From: Entamoeba invadens IP1
Taxonomy: Eukaryota > Evosea > Mastigamoebida > Endamoebidae
Assembly (NCBI RefSeq): GCF_000330505.1
Contig: NW_004191777.1
Coordinates: 339,493 to 403,492 of the forward strand
Length of the DNA: 64,000 nucleotides
Direction: 5' to 3'
The translations under genes were made by a program, and so were the position numbers. The notes below the pieces were generated by a model. The model was not told where the DNA came from. It was given only the letters and a program-made list of their open reading frames with translations, and did not search any database. Shown here in pieces: positions 43,055-53,466 of the stretch (positions are counted from its first letter, which is position 1; each line of letters starts with the position of its first letter).

Positions 43055-44110
43055 AATTGATTTTAGATTTCTAGTTCACTCCTTTTTGTTTTCATTATAG
43101 TGTTTTTGGTTCAAAGTATTTGGTTTGCTATTTATAGTTTGTTAATCCTTTTATTGTTAAAGCAATTTTTGTGTTGTAAATCGGGATGTTTTATTATTAA
43201 ATCAAATTGTACTATTTAAAAACCATTTAAATAGTTTGTTTCATTGAAAAAAAACAGAGAATTTAATATATTTATTTAATAATATATAATATATAAAAAC
43301 TTGAATTGTCAATTCATTCTTGATTCAAATAAACATTTTTTAAGTTAGTTGATTATTTGTTTTTAATTATATTTTAATTAAAAATGTAACATTTTATACA
43401 AATAAAAGTGTATAATTTAACTAATTTTTATTATTTATTATTATTATTANNNNNNNNNNNNNNNNNNNNNNNNNNNNNNNNNNNNNNNNNNNNNNNNNNN
43501 NNNNNNNNNNNNNNNNNNNNNNNNNNNNNNNNNNNNNNNNNNNNNNNNNTATAATTATTATTGTTTTGTTATTTTTTTCAAACTATAAAATAATTATTTG
43601 ATAATAAAATAAATCATTTTCAAAAATGAAAAACCCGAAAAAACACGCCAAAAATTTAAAAAATACAACGAAAAAAAAACAGAAAAAATAAAAACCACAG
43701 AATTTGGAATTTTATAGAATAAATTCAGTTAATTATTATAACAAAAAAATAGCGAGTTTTTAAATAAATTTAAAAATATTTGGGAACATCATTTCAAAAT
43801 GATAAATATTATTATTTCTATTTTCTGAACATTTTTGTTTTGTATTTGTCGATATAATAATTAATGAATAATAATAACAAAAATAATAAAACATTTTCGT
43901 CTTGAAAATCGGGAAATAAAAAACATCAAAAAACACTTTTAGTGGCACATTATTTGCACCTCAAAAAAGGTACAAATAATTGAACGTTGTTTATTTAATA
44001 GTACACAAAATGTACTAAATTAATTTTAAATACAAATAATGTAACGACCAATTTGTTCAAAAAATGTTTTCTCACTTATAAAAAGCGATTTTTTAATAAT
44101 CAGACACCAC
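43055..44110. other. AT-rich intergenic region including an assembly gap
   Basis: Contains a 100-N gap at 43450-43549 flanked by simple AT-rich sequence (TTATTATTA). The minus-strand ORF at 43760 is low-complexity. No gene supported. Confidence 0.55.
43450..43549. other. Assembly gap (100 N)
   Basis: Exactly 100 N, a placeholder of unknown true size within AT repeats. Confidence 0.99.
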
Positions 44111-44518
44111 ATGTCCGTTAGCATTGCTACACAAGAAAACCTTCTTGCACTCTTTGACCATCAAGAGGAGGAATTGAAACAAATTTTAACGTTCACACAT
44201 CTCTCTTTGAATGTCCCAGTGTGTGTTAGCCCAATAACTCAGCGCTATTGGAACGACAATGAACACATGAAGTTTTTGATATGCATTTGCTTTCTCAACG
44301 CAACATCTTCCAAACGACTACCTGTCTCCAAGATCAGCGAGTTTGTCGAAACACGAACAGCAGTTCAGGTTAGAACTCACGCTCAGAAGTACTTTGCTAC
44401 AAAACAAAAAGGCAAACATATGAATCAAGACGTCATCACGCTCATGAAGCAAAACATAGAAAAGCTCAGGAAGACTTTTGGCCGAGAAAGACCTGTCATG
44501 GTTTACAAGTCTTTATAA
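44111..44518 (+). CDS. SHAQKYF-class single-repeat Myb protein
   Basis: 135 aa, single exon. The central domain (about 45-96) begins RYWNDNEHMKFL and ends QVRTHAQKYFATKQ, the signature of SHAQKYF-type Myb DNA-binding domains (here RTHAQKYF). The first helix tryptophan is present as YW. In Entamoeba, members of this class include stage-specific and stress transcription regulators. No other domain. The short N-terminal part is acidic/helical. Confidence 0.88.
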   Translation: MSVSIATQENLLALFDHQEEELKQILTFTHLSLNVPVCVSPITQRYWNDNEHMKFLICICFLNATSSKRLPVSKISEFVETRTAVQVRTHAQKYFATKQKGKHMNQDVITLMKQNIEKLRKTFGRERPVMVYKSL

Positions 44519-45393
44519 AGGATTTGGTTGTGATAAATATATATTGTTTGCTTTTGATTTACTTTTTATGATGATGTTATTTCATTTCATTTTTAAATTC
44601 TGGTTTTTTGAACCATATTTTAATAAAATATTAAATTAATAATTTATTATCATTATTTAGTTTGATACTCGATCATTTCGTCATTCTATATTTGCATCAC
44701 CAATGTTACAAAAATTGCACAAATAAAAGAGATTTATTTTATAATATTGAATAATTAAAAAACTATTATTTTAATATTGCTATTTGTTTGCAAAAATAGA
44801 ATTTTTTTAATTATCAAATTATTATAGTAAATTTATCTATATTTTTTTTCTATAAATAATTGTGAGATTTGAAGAAAAAAGAGATTCACCTTTAAAATCT
44901 TTCATGATAAAAAGGTTAAAAATTTTTATTTATCTTCATTTATTAATTAGAAATTATATTTATTTAGTTATTTTATAAAACTGACAGCACAACATGGTTA
45001 TTCAATTGTATATAAGTCTTTTATTAGATTCTAATTTAAATAAACCATTCTTATAGTTTTAAAACTTGGAAATTTTTAGTGTTTATGGTTTTAGAATGTA
45101 CGATTATTAAATAGTTTTGTTTAATAAAAATTTATCAATAAAGTTTTTAAAAAATGATGAAACAGATTATTTTATCTTCTCTAATAGAAAAATAATGAAC
45201 AAATATTATTTAAGTATAGTTAAAACAAAAAACGAAAAAATACTGTACGAAAAAAAATCATTTTGGAATTATTAATTTAGTAAAAATTTCTTACAAAATG
45301 CTAATATTCAAATAAAAATTTCAAAGAAACAAATCATTGGTCTTACTTCTTTTTAAAATGCAAGAAACAAACAAACAAAGCGAACTATAAAAT
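44519..45393. other. AT-rich intergenic region
   Basis: No supported ORF or repeat. ACTATAAAAT lies directly before the next start codon and may be part of a core promoter, but its spacing is short. Confidence 0.5.
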
Positions 45394-46056
45394 ATGGCTA
45401 TGAAGGTGAATCGTAAGTTGATCAAGTTTGGGAAGGGTGTGACGATTTTATTTGTAGGTGACAAGGATTGTGGTAAGACGTGTGTTATCACCCGGTACAT
45501 CAATGACATGTACTTTGAGGAGAAGATGGAACATGAAGAGTCAGTTTGTATATGTAAATAAAATGTGTATAAAAACGTATTATATTAAAATAGAAAAATG
45601 ACGTGTTAGCGATTGAAAGACTACCAAATGAATGGGGAGAATGTTGAAGTCCGTTTAGTTGAGTTTCGTCAGTGTGAATACAACGAAGAAGAGACGTTAT
45701 CGATATTCCGTAAAGCAAATGCGTTGATTTGTTGTTTTCCATCGAATGAAGGGATGAAAGCGATGCAGCAATGGATGAATTATGTTGACCGATTTATTAC
45801 ATCCGACAAGTTATGGTTTATCTGCCAAACAAAAACCGATCTTGGGTGTATGGACATTCCAATAGAAGACCGAAAAACGTTTACCTTCCAACACACATTC
45901 ACAAAATACTTTGAAGTCTCATCGAAAACAGGAGAAAACATTCAAAATGCTTTGAATGAAGTCATCGACATAACTGTAAAGAAATTTGTTAATTTCGAAC
46001 CAAAGCCGTCACAACCGGAACCTGCTCCTAGAAGAGAAATTTGCACTGTTGTGTGA
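45394..46056 (+). CDS. Atypical Ras/Rho-like small GTPase
   Basis: Join 45394-45543, 45610-46056; 198 aa. The P-loop is GDKDCGKTC (fits GxxxxGKT). The G3 segment that should read DxxGQE is VEFRQCE, so the catalytic Gln and conserved Gly are missing. G4 is TKTD in place of NKxD. G5-like text is VSSKTGENI. The C-terminus PAPRREICTVV carries a CaaX box (CTVV). It may bind GTP without hydrolysing it, as Rnd or RhoH proteins do, or bind no nucleotide. The 66-nt intron (GTTTGT...GTTAG) joins in phase 0. Frames are intact, so this looks like a working divergent gene. Confidence 0.75.
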
Positions 46057-46246
46057 CGTCTACTGTCTGAACAATTTAACCCATTCTTGTAGTTTCCACT
46101 CCTTTTTTTTATCCTTATCAACTATAATGGACTTGGTATTAGATAAAGTTCATATTAAACTATAAAAAGTACTTCCCAAATTCCTCTGAAAATGGTTGGG
46201 TGAATTATTTATACCAAAAAGGTGGTTGAGGGAATCTGTTAATTCA

Positions 46247-48409
46247 ATGAGCGTCAACCAGAAACAAGTGACACTGAAATCCAATCCAAACGATTCAAAG
46301 CAAAATAAATTTATGCTACGGAAAGTCGAGTTGTGTGATATCAGTTCCAAAACAAATCCAGACTCTTTAGCGAACAAATGGATGTGTGGAGTCATCGTAA
46401 GCTCGAGGCAATGCTTCAAAAATGATAAAGATGGGACTCCAGAAATTGATTATGAGGAGGTTGTAGTTGGTAATGGCGAGCACTTTGTCATCATTCAATT
46501 TGCTCCAATACTTTTTGGGTCGAAAATTAATTTGGAGAAGTACTTTTCCGCACACAGAAAAATCATATTGGAGAACATCCCAGTGAGGAAAGTTGTTAAC
46601 AAACAGGGTTGTGTCATATTGAATGTCGGGACAACAAGGAAACCAACTGAATTTTGCTTGAGGGTGTTTAACAACGAAGTGAAGTACGTGTTCAAACTTT
46701 TAGATTTGGGAGTCATCAAAACAGAAGTACCAACAACGCTCGAACACTATATATTAGACGACGTGCAATACTTAAAAGGCGAGTATTACCCAAACGTTCT
46801 CACAATCTCCAAAACAAAAGAAATGCGACGCGATGGGAAGTTTCTGGATTTTGTTGGGTATGTTGTGAGTTTTGCAACGAACTTCTGTGAGCGCAGACGA
46901 GGGACAGTGTTTGTTGGGTATACTGCAGATGACGTTAAAAACTATGAAAAGGGGCAATCCGAAGAATTTCAAATACCTGGCCTTCTTGGGGTAGGACGGG
47001 TGTTTGAAGTTGTGTTTGAAAACATCACACAAAACCCACTGAACAAGTGGATTAAAGTCAGTGGGTACCAATTTGAAGGGGAATTAGTCCGCGTGTGTTC
47101 TGAGAGTTGTGTACTTCTTAATGATAATGACAATGAAGTTTACTTTAAGAAGAACGACATTATAACAACAGTTGTTGAGATGGCAGAGAGGAAGGAAAGT
47201 AAGACGAATAAAGGGTTTATCAATGCACTGGAGAAGTTCCAACAGTCTTTGATTGAAAGGATGAGCGCCACAGACAAAGAGAAAATAATAAACATCACTC
47301 AAAACCAGAAAGTCAAAAAAGAACTTGGTGCACAGACGGACAACGCTATTGAGATGCACCAGACATCCGGGATAGAATATAAAATGTCAGAACTTGGCGA
47401 AAAGAAAGAGCAGTCACAAATCACACAAAACACGATTGATGAGATAATGGCAGAATACAGTCAAGACCATGTCCAGGCACTTAACAAAGGCGAAGACGAT
47501 AATAAGAATACGGAAAGTTTCAACTTTGGAGTGGATGATATCGACACCATCATGGAAACTTTCGAAAAAGAAGAGAAAAAGACTGCTTGTGTCAAAGAAG
47601 AACATGGAACTGTTCAACTGAATTCAAATGATAGTAAACTACAAAAGGAAGAACAGGAACTTATACAAGGAGACAACGTAACAAACCCTATTGTTCTTGA
47701 TTTGAACAGCGAAAGCACACAAGAAGTGAGTGAACTACCCACGGAAGAAAATAATGGGAACGATGGGTGGGCGGAAGTACAAATTGAAAAGACTGCTCGA
47801 AAGACATTATGTCAATCCGACATATTAAAGTTGAGAAAAGCTGACTTGTTGGTGCAAACGGCCTCTGAAGAGGATTTTCCACGAAAGAGACCAAGTTGCG
47901 ATGTGTTTTCGTCGAATTTTAACAACGTTTCAGTCACCCAACTTACACAAAACGATGTTTTGGAGAGCAACTCAAAGTTAAAAAATGAGACTGACGCAAC
48001 AGAAAAGACTAAAACGCCAAGCGAAATTCCACTTGTTTCCGATGATAAGTTTCTGCTCAGTGTGAAAATAGGGAAGTACACAATGAGCGATACACCAGAC
48101 TTGATTAAGACCAAAATTTTTTTTGATTGCGTCTCCAGCAATAACGAGAAAGCTACCGTCACATTCACGGAGAGTCTTATTGTTTGTTTATTAATCTCTT
48201 GTGTTCTTCTGTGTATGAGTAATTTGAAAGGGAATAACCGATAGGAACATTTGAAGATGATACTCAAACTCGACACAAAATTGAAATTTGTGGAATTTCT
48301 GAACGAGGCTCTTGTTGGCAATTCAGTGCTAATGACAGTTACACAACGAGTTGATTATGAAACAGGTTCGCGGTATTTTGTGTGTGAACGAATCACTCTA
48401 ACGTTTTAA
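46247..48409 (+). CDS. Large protein with possible OB folds, family uncertain
   Basis: Join 46247-48181, 48245-48409; 699 aa. The 63-nt intron ending CGATAG restores FTESLI-EHLKMILKLD. Residues 1-120 (WMCGVIVSSRQCF, EHFVIIQFAPILF) and about 190-300 (FVGYVVSFATNFCERRRG, WIKVSGYQF) look strand-rich. A long acidic, Gln/Asn/Glu-rich linker follows (about 310-560). The last about 110 residues (KIFFDCVSSNNEKATVTF ... SVLMTVTQRVDYE) resemble an OB fold such as those of RMI1 or RPA. The layout suggests a single-stranded DNA-binding or telomere/replication scaffold. This is inference from pattern only; I cannot name the family. Confidence 0.55.
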
Positions 48410-49420
48410 ATACGAGTGAGGGACAAATATAATACTATTTATAAATGAGTGCCATATTGATAATTTGTTTATTGAAGTTTGAACGAGTTTAATAAATGAA
48501 GTATAGTAAAGTTAAGTACCACTTCGACTAAAATATTGGTACTTTATAATTCTACAATAGTTGGTCAGAAAATATTTGTTGAAAGTCATATGTGGTGGTT
48601 AGTTCTGACCTATAGACATTTCCGTTGTAAGTGGTTTTGGATAGTGAAGGAGTCAAGTGTGAATAATTATACCCTTTTTGAATTTAAGAACAAAGTGTAT
48701 TTTGAGCAATTCTACATTGGATGACTATTGTATGATGTTAAAACATGTTGAATGAGTTTTTGTTGTTGTTTTTTAAAATGTGGTGTTCACCGAATCTTTA
48801 TTTTTACAAACATTTAAGGAATGGTTGGACATCCCTAACCCTTCAATCTACAAATAACAAAAGCATTTAGGCACTTTTATGACATTTTTACTTAATCCAC
48901 TTGTCTCGTGTTAATTTGCTTTTTGTTCATTTATATGTTTTCCATTACATAATTTATGCCACAGTCGCAAAGAAAATCTTATCAAATTTTTTTGTCTTAA
49001 AAAAACTAAAACGATTCTTTGTCTATTTTTTCATCAGGATTATCAAAAAGATGTCTTTGAGTTTTCTTAAACACCCATGTCCTCGGGGAATCACACACCA
49101 TTATTAAAAATAAAGCAAAGGCTGTTTTACATAAGAAAAAGGTTCGTTTTCTTTTGGATAAGAAAATTATTTCTTTAAAAGAAGTTTTTAAAGAAAACTA
49201 TTTTAACGAACGAAGTTAAGACTTGTTCTTTATTACATGCAAAAATATATTAGTGCCAATGGTAGTTTTACAATAAATAAGTGGTTCGTATATAATTAAT
49301 TGTAAAAAATTCCGAAATTGTGTTTTTTTTACCAATAAACTTCTTTCGATTATTTGAACCCATCTATTATTAAGGTAACAACATATAATAAACAGAACAA
49401 AAATCGTGCGAAAAACAGCA
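48410..49420. other. Intergenic region, no gene supported
   Basis: Small ORFs at 48536 and 48901 are interrupted and of mixed composition. The first has Trp-rich text (MWWLVLTYRHFRCKWFW) that may be a decayed transposase fragment, but no domain is recognisable. Confidence 0.4.
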
Positions 49421-49429
49421 CTATTAACC

Positions 49430-49815
49430 TTTTTGGACCATGAGTTCAAGGTTAAAACAATAATAACGTCTTTGCGATGGCTCGACCTTTTTCTGCCGTT
49501 GCTTCGAAATACTTCGTACAATTTTTTTTCCTATAAATAAGATACAAGGTAAATTATGGTGAGAAAAAGGAAATAACAGTAGTGTCATTCCATATCACCA
49601 TGTTTTTAATACACTAAACGGGATTATCAGACGATTTATTTTTCCAATCGGCAACTTCTGTTTGGGGTAAATCTCCATCAACTTTCTGAAAATAGAGCAT
49701 TAACAAATTTAATAGGTGTGAATTCCGGGTGTTTGATAATATCCCGAAATTGTGCACTTACACTGAAGGACGGATAATTCTCTAAATAAAGTCTAATAAT
49801 GAAAAAAGATGAAGT
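49430..49815 (-). pseudogene. Decayed Ras-superfamily GTPase fragment
   Basis: On the minus strand, text KVDGDLPQTEVADWKNKS (near 49690-49640) resembles a G4 region (NKVD), and further on TKYFEATAEKGRAIAKTL (near 49513-49460) resembles G5 and the last helix. They are separated by a stop-containing stretch that may be an intron ending TTTATAG. A GTAAGT...TTTCAG segment precedes the first piece. No P-loop or G3 is visible. Stops make it unlikely to be functional. Confidence 0.4.
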
Positions 49816-50088
49816 TTTTTATAAAGAAATCAAAAAATTTCAGAAAATAACGAATACAAGTTATGATAAGCATAACTGGTTTTTGTGTTACTAGAAGAGA
49901 TCATTTCAGTTTTCTTTGGTTCAACAAACCATACAAAATAGTAACAAACGGGCGAGTTGAGGAAAATGTTACAATGCATTGAGCGTTGCCTGGCACATTT
50001 CTAAGAGAAACGGAATCATTTGAAATTTTAAATTAGAAAGGCGGTTGTGCCTTTAAAAACACTGCCAAACTGGAAAGCTCATAACACC
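49816..50088. other. Intergenic region
   Basis: No supported feature. It holds the presumed upstream region of the gene at 50089. Confidence 0.4.
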
Positions 50089-50406
50089 ATGCCAAAGGGT
50101 CTCATCAATATCAAGCGTCCAAATTCACAAGAAGTCGAATACAAGACTAAACGGACGTTCTTCTCGCCAATAACGCAGAGGTGTGAAGAGAAAGAGCTCG
50201 ACATGCTTGGAGCTCTCGAACAGCTTGCTGCTTTGAAAGCAAAGCGCGAGAATCGCAAGGCGAAGACGCCACAGAATTTGTCATATAGAAAATCTGCCCC
50301 CATTCTTTTCGAGAATGAAGACAGATACGACTCGCTCATGTTTTTCTTGAGCAACGGTCAGGACGATACGCACAACAACACTACGCAACTCAATTCATGT
50401 TATTAA
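50089..50406 (+). CDS. Small basic hypothetical protein
   Basis: 105 aa from ATG 50089. The in-frame upstream codons start with GTG and add no ATG. Lys/Arg-rich with RTFFSPITQRCEEKE and a helix LDMLGALEQLAALKAKREN. The C-terminus is acidic then Asn/Thr-rich and ends SCY. Codon use (many C and G third positions) is like neighbouring genes. No family is recognised. Ser-Pro and Thr-Pro sites would suit kinase control. Confidence 0.6.
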   Translation: MPKGLINIKRPNSQEVEYKTKRTFFSPITQRCEEKELDMLGALEQLAALKAKRENRKAKTPQNLSYRKSAPILFENEDRYDSLMFFLSNGQDDTHNNTTQLNSCY

Positions 50407-51217
50407 TTTGTTTTTAGCATTAAGTTTTCTTTTGAACGAATAGATTTCGCAACATGATATTTTAGTAAGTGTTATTTTCTTTCAACTTTTCTTATTGTTT
50501 TTTCTCATCCAATCCGTCTCTGCTCCACTATCTATCGGGTATTGTATTTCAAAACTCATTTCCAAATCGCAGTGTAAATTAAACATCAAAATGTATCAAA
50601 TAATTGCTTTTCTTTTTTGTCAAAGCATCACCACGTGTTGTTGACTTACATAAATTCTTTGGATTTCTCACATCGAATCAGGGATTGCCATTTTTGTGGT
50701 AATACAAAACATAAAGTTGTTTGTATAAGATTTCTTGTTTATCAGCTTTTAAAATTGCTCTTATTATTTTATTGATTATTTTTGGTATTTAAAACAATTT
50801 TTTCTGTTCCACTAAAACAAAGTTTAGTAATAATAGCAAATAACAACTCAAAATTGTAATTCAAATGAAAAAAATGTTAATAAAAAAAGTTTTTTATCAT
50901 TTTTTTAATAAAATAGTTTTAATTTACAATAGTTTAAATTGATATTAAATAATTCATTTTTTATTAAAAATATTATATAAAGATTAATATTATAGTAGTA
51001 TGTATATTATTATTTAATAATTTAATTACTAAATGTTTTAATTGGTATTTATAACTCTTTTTATTAAAAAGTTGTCATAATTTTACACCAAAGATTTACC
51101 AAAAATTTTTTTAAACAAATTCATTCACAAAAAAACTTTTTTTGTTTTATTATAAATAGAATCAATCGCCATAAAAGCAAATAAACTTAACATAAACACC
51201 ACTACATGATTAAACCT
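50407..51217. other. AT-rich intergenic region
   Basis: Convergent gene ends flank this region. No supported ORF, RNA or repeat. Confidence 0.5.
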
Positions 51218-53160
51218 TCATATAGAATCGATCACTATGCATTCCGTTTTTCTTAGATAATATCTTTCCCATACTCCAAACTCGTTGCAACAAATATCCA
51301 AGTCAACATCCTCCAACTTCTCACAGTCAATTTCTTCCCAGTTCTTCTCCTCAATAGTAAAAAAGTCCTCATAATTTTGACAATTCGCATTATTTCGATC
51401 GCTGTCACAATCAAATAGAAATGTCACTGTTTTGGGGCACACAGCTTCCGCAGCAAGTTCGATCAGGAAGTCTTCGTTGAATTGAAAAGCACTTGGACGG
51501 TGTTTCACAAGCATGACGACAACTTCGATGAACTGAAGAAAAACAGGGGAGTTCTCATCGTTACTTAAATGAAGTCTTGTCATGAACTTATGACCAGCCA
51601 AAATCCACTCTTGATAGATCAAGTCGAAAAAGCCTTTGACTGTTCGTGCCTTCTTTTCTAAAACAAGACGTGTGAGTGCAGACATTTGTGCAGTTCTGTC
51701 CCACCCATCACTACAATGAACCAATACGTTCACTTCACTCCTGATCAAGCCAACAGCCATTTTCGTTGATATTAACAGAGTGTACAATAGTTCTAACCAG
51801 CCACTTGTTTTAGAGAAGTATTGTGTTGGTGTTAATGTTTTTCGGTCACGAAGTGCATTTCTCATGTTGGTATATATGTTTCTCACTTCGTGGATGTTTG
51901 GCATGTTCAAGAACTGAAGATCTGTTTTAATGTATGTGTTTGTGTTCTCGTACCCACCCCCATTCACTCGATTTGCATATGCATTGGTGTAAGGACGGCA
52001 GTCTAAAATGATCAGAATTGAATCGTTTGACTTCCCAACAGTACGCATACAATCGAGATATGTCTGGTCTTCTTTTGATTCACTGTCTGCAAAGACTCTT
52101 TTGTAATAACTTAAGTTTGCAACCAATGGCTGTGCGCTTCTAAAAAGTGACGTGTGTGTTAAACTATCGTTGTACATACACATTGGAAGCTTTATGTTAA
52201 TTGCATTATAACTCAATGTTACGTATTCGTTACTTAAGAACAATTGAGTTCAACACAGATACAAATTAATTTGTAATATAAAAGAGTATCTATCAAAGAA
52301 TTAATGACAAACCCTCCCTTTTGACCTAAATTCGGCGCATTTTAATATCGTATCATCAGCAACAGGTTTTGGAATCACAAAAGATGGTGGATATGTTGCA
52401 CATAACTTATAGTTGGTATTGGTGTAAATTTTAAAGAAGTCTGAATCATAATCAATAAGACTCTTTCTTTCTGCTCCTTGTTGTTAGTCTTTTGCATAAT
52501 TAAAACAACCCAAAATCAAATGAAAAAATTAATAAACAAACTAAAAGGTTGTGTTAAGTAATAATTTCGAACTTCTGGTTTATCTTTAGGATTTACTATT
52601 CGAAGCTTTTTGATTCCATTTCCAATATTAATTGCTTCATCCCGCTGCAGTGGGATGTTCAAATTATCTGGTAAATCTGCATTATAAAAAGGATTTAATC
52701 CAATGCTCAACACTCCATTATAATACCGTTGATTAAATATAGCGTTAAGTGAAATATCTTCAACAACTTGTTGTTTGTCTTTGACAGAAACATGAATAAA
52801 TCTTTGTGATGTGATATAAAGGGCACCGTCTAAAGACTTTGCAGACTCCACCACATATTCATTTTCAGCCAATTGCATTTTTAATACCAGGTGGAGATTA
52901 TTTGAAAATAATGTGATGTTTTGTCCTTCTCGCTTTACAGACTTTTGCACCAATTTGTTTCTATTCAATAGAGTTGGAGAGCGAATAACAACTTTTTGAT
53001 TATTTGGTAAATCGTATAATGTTTTAATTTGAATGTTCTCATAACACGAGAGTGAAATATTATCGTAACAAAACAAATAAAACATTTCATTTTGGATATC
53101 AGCCAGTGTATCGTTACTTACAGGAATTACTTCGTATGGCTTATAAAAAAACATCTTCAA
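51218..53160 (-). CDS. Myotubularin-like phosphoinositide phosphatase (copy 1)
   Basis: Complement of join 51218-52189, 52313-52476, 52542-53160; 584 aa. N-terminal PH-GRAM-like region (VVESAKSLDGALYITSQRF), then the myotubularin core: DYDSDFFKIY, YPPSFVIPK, FRSKGR-LPMCMYND, SLFRSAQPL, DCRPYTNAYANRVNGGGYE, NMPNIHEVR, and the active site HCSDGWDRTAQ with Cys and Arg intact. It continues LAGHKFMTR and FLQFIEVVVM. These enzymes hydrolyse PI3P and PI(3,5)P2. Introns are 65 and 123 nt; the second 3' site was chosen because it rejoins KGR to LPMCMYN exactly as in copy 2. Head-to-head with copy 2 across 306 bp. Confidence 0.92.
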
Positions 53161-53466
53161 TCATTTTTAAGAGTTTTATGATCCAACTAATTGATAATTA
53201 AAAAACATCATTGGATTAATAAAAGCAATTTATAAAAAGTGTCATTAAAAGTTTTTTGTGTTATGTAGTATTAGTCAACATAACTCATATGTTTTCTTTA
53301 TTGTATTATATAAAAACAATGTTATATTATTATTATATAATACAGTATTATGAGAAGTCGATAGAATTTGACTCTTTGGATACTTCTCAAACCTAAAAGA
53401 AATGAATGGAAAATCTTAAATGCTTTTGAAAAGCAACACCACAAACTTGAAAACCCCAAACAAGTT
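53161..53466. promoter_or_regulatory. Bidirectional upstream region of two myotubularin genes
   Basis: About 300 bp between divergent paralogues. The right part stays open in frame to 53368, so copy 2 may have a short upstream exon (3' splice candidate at GAAGTCGATAG). No core-promoter motif can be assigned with confidence. Confidence 0.35.

Noticed and set aside
48901..49107. 68-codon ORF in the 48-49 kb spacer
   Set aside because: Low-complexity Phe/Ile/Lys-rich translation of AT-rich DNA with no gene-like codon use.
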